The translations under genes and the position numbers were made by a program. The notes under the pieces were generated by a model that saw nothing but the letters and a program-made list of their open reading frames with translations, searched no databases and was not told the DNA's origin. Positions 36,407-44,704 of a DNA stretch of 64,000 nt are shown here, piece after piece. The stretch comes from Acidimicrobiales bacterium (lineage in GTDB: Bacteria > Actinomycetota > Acidimicrobiia > Acidimicrobiales > SZUA-35). The stretch lies in NCBI GenBank assembly GCA_041394265.1, contig JAWKIO010000005.1, forward strand, positions 3,534,001 through 3,598,000, written 5' to 3'. The stretch's first letter is position 1, and every line of letters begins with the position of its first letter.

Positions 36407-36896
36407 CAGAGCGGCCTCGCTCCGTGAGCGAGATCGAGATGGGTAGTGGGGCGGCGGTGGCGGACTGTCGGGTTTGAGAGATTCGTCATTGCTGCCCGCC
36501 GTGGTAGTCGCCCACTCCAACCCGAGCAGGCCGTTCCGATCGATGGATGTGACTATCGTAGGTCGCCAGGCGTGAAGCTGCGGTCGAGTACCCACCAGTC
36601 CGCAGAACAGGCGACGTCTGCTCGAACGCAGGTGCGTTGCCGAGCCGGCGATCGGGGGCGGACTCATCGATGCGACATTCGAGCAATATGGGGCATCCCG
36701 CCGCTCGCAGGGTGTTGGCGCTCACCCACGCGTCGATCGCCTGCGGTCCTCGAACTGCGATTGGCTATTGACCAAGTCGCAGCAACGTCGAGTGCGTTCG
36801 TCGATCGGTGAGCGAAACCCTCGCTCTCGAATGCGCTCCCTTCGGCTTGATCGAGCGATGCGTGATCACCCAACGAGGTCTCCGAGGGTTCCGCGA
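36407..36896. other. intergenic region with repeat copy R1
   Basis: About 490 bases between the 36062 gene and the end of the Shedu-like gene. The only feature recognised is the dispersed repeat at 36645-36696. Open frames here are short and lack ribosome sites. Confidence 0.5.
36645..36696 (+). repeat. dispersed 50-bp repeat, copy R1
   Basis: First half-site CCGGCGATCGGGGGCG, variable core, second half-site GAGCAATATGGGGCAT. The second half is a diverged member of the family. Same orientation as all other copies. Confidence 0.65.
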
Positions 36897-38162
36897 CTAC
36901 CGGTTCCAGACCTGAGCCAATGCGCCAGTTGCCAGAAGCGCCAGCGATCGGAGCGAGTCGAAGTCGAGGATTTCGACGGGCTTCAGCATCCGCTGAGCTT
37001 CGTGGACTTCTTGTGGTCTGAAGTTCTCGTTGCTCCCGACAACCAGGACAAGCCGAAGGTCTTGTGGATCGATCGTGACTGCGAACCGTTCGGCGAGGTA
37101 GTCACGATGCGCTGGATGGGAGAAGTACTCGTTGTAGTTCGCCAGTTGCGCCACCCCGTCACGAACCGGTTTGATGAGGTCACGGCGCCGCCTGCGCCCG
37201 GTCGTCAAACTCGCCTTGTCGAGGAGTGGGAGCTTCATCTCACAGATGTGGCCCCGTCCATCGGCGTCGACGAACAGGAAGTCGGGCTGAATCGCTTTCT
37301 CGTCGGGATCGGGATTACCGGCGAGCCATGGCAGGAGCGGTTGGGGAATGATCCGATCAGCGGCGAGTGCACTGCGAAGCAGGCCGTCATTGAGTTCGAG
37401 GAACCGAGTGATGGTTGTCTCGCCGACACGGTCCACGACAAGCAAACTGGCCAGATTTGCTGCTGACAGTAGCTCCCGGCCCTTCTTACCAGTCAGCGCT
37501 GGGTGCAACCGCACGCCGTCTTGAAAGTCATGACGTTCCTCGAACGCAGCAGTGAAGCGAGCCGCTGACCAGGTACGAGGAACCATCCAGGCGCCCTGAA
37601 AGTAGCGAGCCCGAACCGCACCCGCGCTGCTTGAGATAGAGAGTGTGTTGTCGAGCCAGATCGGCTGCGCGCCCTCCTCGTAGTAGATCGGTGAGAACGT
37701 CTCACCCTCGATCGTGTGCTGGACCTCAATGGTCGCCCGCTGGTGCTGATGCTCTCGCAGCTCGGGGTAGCGGGAATCGACTGCCTCGCGATCGCGGGCC
37801 GAGACCATCGCAACACCGGAGATCACTACGCCGTTCCCGTCGTCTAAGTCACATTGCTGCGCCTCGAATCGGAACGCAGTCGTTGATTGCGGCGCTCCGG
37901 AGAACTGACCGAGAAACGCTCGTGGGCCAGGTAACGAGCGACGGATGATCACCAGCGGAGGGAAGGGAGGCGGGACCGCTCCCACCAGCTCCGCGGCGAA
38001 GTAGGTGGGCATCTTGTAGGCGATTAGGACTGGAGGGAACTCCAGATCGAATCGGCGGCCATCCGGCCTGGCAAGCATGCCGTGCTGCGCCGCGTCTATG
38101 ACGAGCCGTCGATACCTGTTGATGCTGCGCTGGCTGGCAGCGACGAAAGCATCAAACGACAT
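36897..38162 (-). CDS. Shedu-like nuclease (DUF4263)
   Basis: A 421-residue protein. The C-terminal third carries a PD-(D/E)XK-type nuclease core: Asp in IQPDFLFVDADG and the Glu/Lys pair in HICEMKLPLLDKA, the arrangement of DUF4263/Shedu proteins, which act in antiphage defence in other bacteria. The C-terminal part (RLVLVVGSNENFRPQEVHEA, then ILDFDSLRSLA) also fits the fold. The N-terminal 270 residues are a separate sensor-like region of unknown type. Start ATG 38162 (MSFDAFVAASQRSINRY) after GAAGGA. It stands alone, as Shedu usually does. Confidence 0.72.
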   Translation of the reverse strand: MSFDAFVAASQRSINRYRRLVIDAAQHGMLARPDGRRFDLEFPPVLIAYKMPTYFAAELVGAVPPPFPPLVIIRRSLPGPRAFLGQFSGAPQSTTAFRFEAQQCDLDDGNGVVISGVAMVSARDREAVDSRYPELREHQHQRATIEVQHTIEGETFSPIYYEEGAQPIWLDNTLSISSSAGAVRARYFQGAWMVPRTWSAARFTAAFEERHDFQDGVRLHPALTGKKGRELLSAANLASLLVVDRVGETTITRFLELNDGLLRSALAADRIIPQPLLPWLAGNPDPDEKAIQPDFLFVDADGRGHICEMKLPLLDKASLTTGRRRRRDLIKPVRDGVAQLANYNEYFSHPAHRDYLAERFAVTIDPQDLRLVLVVGSNENFRPQEVHEAQRMLKPVEILDFDSLRSLALLATGALAQVWNR

Positions 38163-38912
38163 TTCCTTCACGAGCCGCCTCCAGCTTGCACCGCTCCGCC
38201 ACCCTTGGGCGTCTGCGCATTGCATGGCACCTACTGGCCCATCATCTCACATGGTCGGACAGGCGAAAGTCGTCCTGTTCCTTTCGCCGGTTCCAAGAAG
38301 CACCGACGATTGCCCGTCCATCTCGTGCGTCCCCGGAAACCGGCGATCAGGGAGTGCGTCCAGCAGCTTGGGCGCCATGATGACAAGGAGGTTGTTGTGA
38401 TGTAACCAAGCGACAAGTTGAGGGCAGCCAGCCGGTGTGAGTCCGGTCCGGGGAGACGCCAAGGTCCCTGGTAGTGAGGCCCCCGTGCGTGGTCGAGAGG
38501 CCGGGTGCGAAGCGGGGTCGGAGCGACTGACCAGTCCGCAACATGAAGTGAAGCCTGCAGCGTCGTTACGCCGGTCCGCCGTTGGTGGACGTGGAGAAGC
38601 CGAGCCTGTTCCCTAAGGGCGAAGGCCATGGACGGCATCGTTGGTCTTGGAGCCGATGCCCATGAACCTCCCGGCGCAGGGGGCGTGGAATGGTCAGAAG
38701 GGTGTCCTCGGAACTGGAGAGATCCTCCTCGGCCCCGTCCTGTGGGGGCGGGTAGCGGTCCTGCCTATAACCGGTGGTCCCGGGAAGTGGTGGGCGGCCG
38801 AGAGGAAGTCGGAGGGGGTCGTAGTAGCGGTTGAGGGTCGGGACAACACAACCCGGTCTGAGCGAAGGGCCCCTGCTTCATCGATGCATCGCGGAGAAGG
38901 TGAGGAACCCTG

Positions 38913-40255
38913 ATGAGTGCCGAGTTCTCGGCTAGGTCCGTCAGCGAAACCGAACAGGTGGACAAGGTTCGAGCTCTTCAACGCGTGCTGTATCGCAGCG
39001 CCAAGCAGGACTCTGTTCGGCGTTTCCATGCCCTGTTCGACAAGGTCGCCCGCAGCGACATCATGTGGAGGGCGTGGGTCGAGGTGGCATCCAATCGGGG
39101 CGCTCCTGGCGTTGACGGCGTGACCATCACGTCGATCGCCGACGGGGGCGTCGATGGGGTGCGAGCGTTCCTCGATGGTCTCGCCCAACAGTTGAGGGAC
39201 AACCAATACCGTCCTCGGCCGTTGCGGCGGGTGCACATCCCCAAGCCGGGCAAGCCGGGACAGACCCGGCCGCTCAGCATCCCAACGGTGGCTGACCGTG
39301 TGGTCATGACGGCAGCCAAGATCGTTCTCGAACCGATCTTCGAGGCCGATTTCTCCCCGGTGAGTTTCGGGTTCCGCCCGAAGCGATCGGCTCATCAGGC
39401 GCTCGAAGCGGTCCGGGTGACAGCCAATCGGGGAGCCGACTGGGTGCTCGATGCCGACATCAAGGCGTGTTTCGACGAGATCGACCACGACGCTCTCATG
39501 GCCCAGGTGGCCCGGCGGGTGTCAGACAGGTCGATGTTGAAGCTGCTGCGATCTTGGCTTCGAGCGGGGATTTTCGAGGGTGGGATCGTGTCTGATTCGG
39601 AGACGGGAACACCGCAAGGCTCACCCATTTCCCCGCTGCTGGCCAACATCGCCCTGCACGTCCTCGATGAGGCGTGGGCGTCGATGGCTGGTCTGGGGAC
39701 GCTGGTCCGCTACGCGGACGATTTCGTGGTCCTCACCACCAGCCGGCAACGGGCCGAAGAAGCCCGCCGCCGGATCGAGGCGGTGCTGGCCGTCCTCGGG
39801 TTGCGGTTGCATCCCGACAAGACCCGCATCGTGTGCCTCGTCGATGGTGAGGACGGCTTCGACTTCTTGGGGTTTCATCACCGCAAGACACCGTCGAAGT
39901 GGGGAGATCGCCGCTACCTGTCGAAGTGGCCGTCGGCACGAGCCATGGCCTCTGTTCGGGCCAAGGTTCGTGAACGCACCGACCGCCGCTTCGCCAGCCG
40001 CGACCTGCAACATGTTGTCGCTGACCTCAACCCCGTGCTGCGGGGCTGGGGGCCTACTTCCGGCACGGCAACTCGAACCGGAAGTTCGCCGCCATCGACA
40101 GCTACGTGCACTGGCGGCTGTCAAAGCTGGCCAGCGTCAAGTACGCCACCCGAGGCCGACTCCGGGTCACCCGGTTCAATCACGACTGGGCCACCGGACT
40201 CGGCATCTATCGACTCACCGGAAGCGTCCGACGTTGGAGCACTGCGCATGCCTGA
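38913..40255 (+). pseudogene. group II intron reverse transcriptase/maturase, frameshifted
   Basis: Reverse transcriptase with the usual motifs: IPKPGKPGQTRPLSIPTVAD, SFGFRPKRSAHQAL, VLDADIKACFDEIDH, GTPQGSPISPLLANI and the catalytic YADDF. The maturase domain begins LRGWG, but one G is missing near 40049 and the normal continuation (AYFRHGNSNRKFAAIDSYVH, then WRLSKLAS) is in another frame that ends at 40255. The uninterrupted frame runs on to 40310 with nonsense. Start ATG 38913 after GGAGAAGGTGAGG. If the lesion is real, this intron depends on a maturase in trans. Confidence 0.88.
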
Positions 40256-40272
40256 CGATGAACGATGTCGGA

Positions 40273-40305
40273 GAGCCGTGTGCGGGAGAACCGCACGCAC
40301 GGTTC
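40273..40305 (+). ncRNA. group II intron domain V
   Basis: GAGCCGTGTGCGGGAGAACC followed by GCACGCACGGTTC folds as the 33-nt domain V hairpin: the AGC-containing lower stem pairs with GGTTC, with a GNRA-like tip and the usual bulge. It is the catalytic core of the intron ribozyme. Confidence 0.88.
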
Positions 40306-40365
40306 GATAGGGGCCGCTGGCGAAACGGAACTGAACCTGCGGGGGCTGCTGGTCCCGGGCCGGTG

Positions 40366-40754
40366 CGCTGAGAAACGCCACCACCACGGCCTGGTCGGGA
40401 CCTCAACCGCAGCGAACGATCCACCAAGCCAGCGGCCTACCTCACCGTTCGTTCAATGGTCTGCGGCGAGTGGTAGGGGACGGTCGCGTGCATGCTCGGT
40501 TGCTTTCTCATCCAGCTTTGCTTTGGGCCGATGGTTTGCCACGATCTCGGTCCGATGATCATCGACGATGGTTATGGGACGGCAGGGGTCTGGAAGAATC
40601 GAGGCGATCGAAGTTTCCGATGTCACATCGTTGGATGGGTCTTGGTCGGCAGCGATGGTCCGAAAGGGTGAGTTCGGGTGCAATCGAGTGATGCCGCCGG
40701 GAGCCGACAGCTGCGCGGCCGCACCGTTGGATCGGTGACCATCGACCGGGCGCC
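40366..40754. other. region after the intron, with half repeat R10
   Basis: About 390 bases with no recognised gene. It contains the second half-site of the dispersed repeat, GCGAGTGGTAGGGGACGG, at 40465-40482, but no first half-site, so the copy is probably truncated. Confidence 0.5.
40465..40482 (+). repeat. dispersed repeat, half copy R10
   Basis: Only the GAGTGGTAGGGGAC half-site is present, in the family orientation. The partner half-site upstream is missing. Confidence 0.5.
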
Positions 40755-41282
40755 GTGAGGTTCGTGTCGGACAGCGGACTGTTCAAGTCGTTTCGTTGCG
40801 GACGTCGGGTAGCCGCTGTGATGTTTCCGAATGATCCGAAGGTGACGGTCGGCCATCCCGAGATGGGCCAGTGCGTGCTGGGGTGCGGCGGGGAGCAACT
40901 GGTGGTCTCGTCGCTCGGCATCTCGAGTCGAGAGCGGGCCCGCCTCGGCCCGAACGGGCGGGTCCCGCTTCGATGGTTCTTTCGATCTGACCACCAACCC
41001 ATCGAGATCGAGCGAAAGGGCGGGGTCACTCGGTTCTCGACCGATTCGGTGGAGGTTCGGCCCCGCCTGTTGGGTCTCGACGTGCTTGCCGGTGACGTTC
41101 TCGCTGCCCGCTACCGGTTGGGGTTTCTGTGGGTCCCGGCGGCGCACGTGTTGACCGTGCGAGAGCGGCTGCTGATCGTGGGGCTGTTTACCGGACGCCG
41201 GGTCGACTCGTTCTCCGGGTTGTTGTGGTTCGTGATCGCCTCGAATGTTCCCTGGGCCACCCAGAGCGATCGCTTCCGATGA
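40755..41282 (+). CDS. hypothetical protein
   Basis: A 175-residue soluble protein from GTG 40755, or about 153 residues from ATG 40821 (MFPNDPKVTVGHPEMGQCVL). It has strand-rich sequence (FSTDSVEVRPRLLGLDVLAG and LLIVGLFTGRRVDSFSGLLW). No family was recognised. A long open frame on the other strand overlaps it, but its composition looks like a shadow. Confidence 0.45.
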   Translation: MRFVSDSGLFKSFRCGRRVAAVMFPNDPKVTVGHPEMGQCVLGCGGEQLVVSSLGISSRERARLGPNGRVPLRWFFRSDHQPIEIERKGGVTRFSTDSVEVRPRLLGLDVLAGDVLAARYRLGFLWVPAAHVLTVRERLLIVGLFTGRRVDSFSGLLWFVIASNVPWATQSDRFR

Positions 41283-41883
41283 CTTCTTCGCCAACGGCGC
41301 GAAACGCGGTTCGATGACTCGGAGAGATGGCAAGCGGCCGTCGAATCGTCCGTCTCCTCCAAGCGGGCCTGCTGCCTCTTCCGGGCCGCAGCGGGGTCGT
41401 TTCGTCGGGCGTCGACTGGTTGCGTGGTGGCTCGACACGACGGTGTTGGCAGCTCTGATTGGTTGGAGTGGCGTCGGGAGCGCGACTGGGCGTTGGCTCA
41501 CGGGCCTGGTCGTGATCGTGGTCGTCGACTGGCTCGGCGTCGCCCGATTCGGAGCGACCCGGGCAAGGCCCTTGTTGGGCTGCGGGTCGCGCCCGTCGCA
41601 CGCGATGCTCTCGGCTGGTCTCGGGCAGCGATTCGAACCTCTGTCAAACAGCTGCCAACGGTGTTCTATCTGGCGGCGCTGGGTCTGCTGGCGGGTGAGG
41701 TGTTGGTGTTGACACGAGTGGTCAACGCTTCCTTTACCATTGCGATGCTTGGCCTGTGGATCTACGTCTTCGGTCCGGTGTTGAGCGACGTCGAGGGCAG
41801 GGGCCGTCATGACAGGCTGGCGGGAATGGAGTGGGGAAGGGATTTCGCGGTGAGGGGCTGCCCTGCTGAAGGGAAGTGTCATC

Positions 41884-42205
41884 GTGCCGAAGGGCATCAA
41901 GTCATCGCCTGAGTTCCGTGCTCAGGCCTGTCGTCAAGTCACCGAGTTCTCCCGACCGACCCGTGAGGTCGCCCGGGAGCTGGGCATCTCGCATGAGACT
42001 CTGCGAACCTGGCTGCGTCGAGCACGCATCGAGGAGTCCCGAGTGGCCGAAAGCGAAGAATCCGATCTCGAAGCCGAGAACAAACGGCTACGCGCCGAGC
42101 TGAAGACAGCGAAGGACGAGCTGTATTGGGCCGGCCAGGAGAACGAGTTCTTGAAAAAGCGGCGGGCTTCTTCGCAGCCGAACAACGCCCGAAGCGTGGT
42201 TCGCA
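41884..42205 (+). pseudogene. IS3-B orfA, frameshifted at the slippery run
   Basis: Same protein as IS3-A orfA, with the coil intact (RLRAELKTAKDELYWAGQEN) but with five A instead of six at the GAAAAAG run near 42153. The tail therefore reads KRRASSQPNN instead of KKAAGFFAAEQ. Because the run is a homopolymer in a multi-copy element, a sequencing error is possible. GTG start at 41884 after AAGGGAAG. Confidence 0.75.
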
Positions 42206-42973
42206 GTGATCGACCAGATCGCTGTTGCTGGGGAGAAGCCCGAATTTCCTGTTGTCCGAATGTGCGGGTGGGCTGGCGTGTCGGAGTCCGGGTTCTACGC
42301 CTGGCGTCGCCGCACCCCCGCGTCGGCTCGTCGCCGGGAGTGGCTGGCCGGTGAGGTCGCCCGGGTGTTCGCTGCCTCCAACGGGGTGTTCGGCTACCGC
42401 AAGGTGCATTCCCGGCTCGTCGATGAAGGGATCGTGGTGTGTGACCGTGTGGTGCGGGATCTGATGGTCGAACAAGGCCTGGAGTCGTGTCATCCAGCGC
42501 CGTGGCGGCATCTCACCCAACCCGATGGGACACCGCCGGCCCCCGACCTCATCGCCCGCGACTTCACCGCTGATCGGCCCGGTGTGCGTCTGGTCGGCGA
42601 CATCACCCAGATCGACACGTGGGAAGGCCCCGTGTTCCTCGCGACGGTGATCGATCTGTACAACCGTGAAGTGATCGGCTGGGCCATGGCCGAGCATCAT
42701 CGGGCCGAACTGGTGTGCGAGGCGATCGTCATGGCCCGCCGGAACCGGCGGATCCGGCGGCGAGCGATCTTCCATTCCGACCGCGGCACGGAGTACACCT
42801 CGAGGGCGTTCCGTCACTGCCTGCGTGTGAATGGGCGGATCCGTTCCTCGATGGGCCAGGTCGGCTGCGCCTACGACAACGCTGTCGCTGAGTCGTTCTT
42901 CGCGGCGTTGAAGATAGTTACTGGGTTTCATCGAGATTCTTCCTTGCGTTTCTCTGGCGTCGGGTTTACATGA
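42206..42973 (+). pseudogene. IS3-B transposase orfB with a chimeric C-terminus
   Basis: GTG start; the HTH_21 region (SGFYAWRRRTPASARRREWL) and all three DDE residues are in frame: DITQIDTW, HSDRGTEY and DNAVAESFFAALK. After ALK the sequence changes at 42912 to a stretch identical to the left part of the Tn554-like element (2501-2560), giving the false end IVTGFHRDSSLRFSGVGFT. The IS3 C-terminal codons NYIEI follow out of frame. Confidence 0.8.
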
Positions 42974-43275
42974 GGAAGCGGTTGCCAACTACATCGAGAT
43001 CCTCGAGCAACCATGTCGCAGGTCCCATCAAGGGCTGCGGGGCGGAACCCGCCGCCTACCGACGAGTATTTGAGTCAACTCAACCGAGCCTGAACACCGC
43101 CTCGAACGATCCGGACGTCACTCCAGAACGATGGTGCAATCGTCCGTGGAGTCGATGCTGACAATCGACCGCCCAGGCGTGCTCGACCAGCCGAGGGGTG
43201 ACCTCGATGTGTTGCTCAGGTTCTTGGCGGCGTGCCGGGTCGATCGGGACACCCGGTCTGGCGCGACCTCCGAGC

Positions 43276-43569
43276 TCAGAGGACGGAGAGGAAGCTGAGG
43301 ATCGTGAATGCCCATAGCGTTCCAAAGCCGCATGCGCCGACGATGGGCACTTCTGAACCCTCGTCGTGAGGCATCATCCGCCTCTGAACGATCATCAGAA
43401 CGACGAGGAGCGTCGGCACCAAGATGAACGCCGACAACCCGGCCTTCGCGCTGGCTTCGATCGAGGTACCCAACACCGAGAAGATGGCGAGGACTGACGA
43501 TAGGCCATGCGCGAATAATGCAACGACGGTCGAGTTCTTCAACACCTCGTTGCTGTCGGACTCACTCAA
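43276..43569 (-). CDS. small membrane protein, unknown
   Basis: A 97-residue protein with three hydrophobic segments (TVVALFAHGLSSVLAIFSVL, LSAFILVPTLLVVLMIV and ACGFGTLWAFTILSFLSVL) and short charged loops. No family was recognised. It lies just right of the split RDD gene on the opposite strand. Confidence 0.5.
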   Translation of the reverse strand: MSESDSNEVLKNSTVVALFAHGLSSVLAIFSVLGTSIEASAKAGLSAFILVPTLLVVLMIVQRRMMPHDEGSEVPIVGACGFGTLWAFTILSFLSVL

Positions 43570-43671
43570 CGCTTGCGGCCGAAAGAATTGACATGCCTCG
43601 ACCGTATCTCCGGCCGGGAACCTGCGTTGGGTCCCGACGCTGCCCTAATGCTGACAGATGACTCGTGCCCA

Positions 43672-44358
43672 TCACTGCATCAGGGCGTGCGGCCTCGAGC
43701 CGGCGATCGGGGACGCTCGTCGGTGATCGGAGAGTGATTGGTATGGGACACCTGGATGGGGCCGGTTGCTCAAGCTTGGCGAGCTGATGCACCTCTTGCT
43801 TGGCGAACCCAACGACGGGGACCGCCTGTTGGGGTCGATCAGAACTGGATGCAGTCCTCGTCGGGTCGGCAGTACCGCGTCCGGCCGCAATGATGGATCC
43901 ACATTGCTGAGTGGCGTCTCTGACACCGCGGGACCGACAATCTCGATGGTCGTCTCTCGAACACGGTTGGTGACGTCACCGTCGTTGACACAGGTGAGTC
44001 GAAGGTCGTACTCGCCCGGTTCGACGTCACCCGGGATACGCATCACCAGATCACGCGTGTCGCCGGTGTCTTCGACGGGATCAAATGACCGTCCGAACTG
44101 GTAGCTGAAGTCAGGGCTATTGACGTGCAAGCTCGGGGTCGGGCACCACGTCGCCCGGACATGAATATCGGCCCCCGGTGCAACGCTCGACTCGCCGACG
44201 ATCCACGCCTGATTGTCCACATCCGCCTGGTGGGCAGCCAGTTCGGTCTGGCCGATCTCCACCAGCACCTCCGCTGACTCGCCCGAGGTTTGACAACCGA
44301 CGGTGCCCAGCGCTCCGGCGATCACAGCCATCCAGTTTCCGATCGGGGCTCTGAGCAT
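43672..44358 (-). CDS. putative lipoprotein, unknown
   Basis: A 228-residue frame. The N-terminus has a lipobox (ALGTVGC) and the mature part a strand-rich domain (GESSVAPGADIHVRATWCPT; then PGDVEPGEYDLRLTCVNDGD) like an Ig- or CARDB-type fold. The last 45 residues are encoded across and beyond repeat copy R2, so the native C-terminus may be shorter or altered by the repeat. Confidence 0.6.
   Translation of the reverse strand: MLRAPIGNWMAVIAGALGTVGCQTSGESAEVLVEIGQTELAAHQADVDNQAWIVGESSVAPGADIHVRATWCPTPSLHVNSPDFSYQFGRSFDPVEDTGDTRDLVMRIPGDVEPGEYDLRLTCVNDGDVTNRVRETTIEIVGPAVSETPLSNVDPSLRPDAVLPTRRGLHPVLIDPNRRSPSLGSPSKRCISSPSLSNRPHPGVPYQSLSDHRRASPIAGSRPHALMQ
43700..43750 (+). repeat. dispersed 50-bp repeat, copy R2
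   Basis: CCGGCGATCGGGGACG, core with GGTGATCGG, then GTGATTGGTATGGGACA. It overlaps the 3' end of the lipoprotein gene on the minus strand. Confidence 0.75.
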
Positions 44359-44704
44359 CGAATCCAGTATTCACTCGTTTGAGGCCGATAGCGGCGATCG
44401 GGTGCCTTCGTTGTCGCTCGTCTGCCTCGTACGGCGGCGTGATGCCCCTTCCGATTCACATCGGCGTCATATCCCGAGTAGGGAAGGTCGAGATGTCAGT
44501 TCGGACCAGCGGAGCGCCACCAGCCCGGCGATATCGGTGGCATCATCCCACCACCAGGCCTCGACGGGTGACCCCGGACCGGCGATATGGGGCGGTATCC
44601 GGCCGTTCCGGTCGTGAGTGGTAGGGGGCAGTCGTGTTTGCCCGGAGCCGGGCTGTTGCTGAGCGGTCCCTCAGGGTTCTGGCGTCGTCGCCGATACTTG
44701 TTCA
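44359..44704. other. upstream region of the MoxR/propeller operon
   Basis: 346 bases without a gene. It holds repeat copy R3 and must hold the promoter of the four-gene operon that starts at 44705, but no clear -10/-35 pair was recognised. Confidence 0.5.
44579..44630 (+). repeat. dispersed 50-bp repeat, copy R3
   Basis: CCGGCGATATGGGGCG, core GGCCGTTCCGG, then GTGAGTGGTAGGGGGCA. It ends 75 bases before the ATG of the MoxR gene. Confidence 0.75.

Larger units (their letters stand above)
38393..40365 (+). mobile_element. group II intron with reverse transcriptase
   Basis: A structured 5' region (from about 38393, with GAGGGCAGCCAGCCGGTGTG and following) precedes the reverse transcriptase gene. 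A canonical domain V lies after it at 40273-40305, followed by a domain VI-like stem. The exact ends cannot be fixed by eye because the exon junction is unknown: the 5' end is within a few bases of 38390-38400 and the 3' end about 40350-40370. The encoded protein has no C-terminal HNH endonuclease domain. Confidence 0.75.
41827..43125 (+). mobile_element. IS3-B, near-identical to IS3-A, in an RDD gene
   Basis: Left end TGGAGTGGGG at 41827 and right end CACTCCA at 43119-43125. The direct duplication GAA (41824-41826 and 43126-43128) marks the insertion. The first 1.08 kb matches IS3-A closely. From 42912 onward the sequence is no longer plain IS3 but a mixture with the Tn554-like left end (see findings). 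Confidence 0.82.
41314..43262 (+). pseudogene. RDD-family membrane protein gene, frameshifted and split by IS3-B
   Basis: RDD proteins are small polytopic membrane proteins. The first part reads GRFVGRRLVAWWLDTTVLAA with the RDD-type Arg and Asp, then helices. The GATPGKALVGLRV motif is broken by one missing base near 41563 (RARPLLG in frame, GKALVGLRV in the next). After two more helices the HDRLAG end is reached at 41826, where IS3-B begins. Past the IS, ACGATGGTGCAATCGTCC continues the frame as TMVQSSVESMLTIDRPGVL. GAA flanks the IS on both sides. The last 60 bases (to about 43262) are mixed with transposon sequence. Confidence 0.75.

Noticed and set aside
40623..41900. 425-codon open frame on the minus strand
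   Set aside because: It runs against the RDD gene and the 40755 gene, is rich in Pro/Arg/His as shadow frames of GC-rich genes are, and has no recognisable domain.
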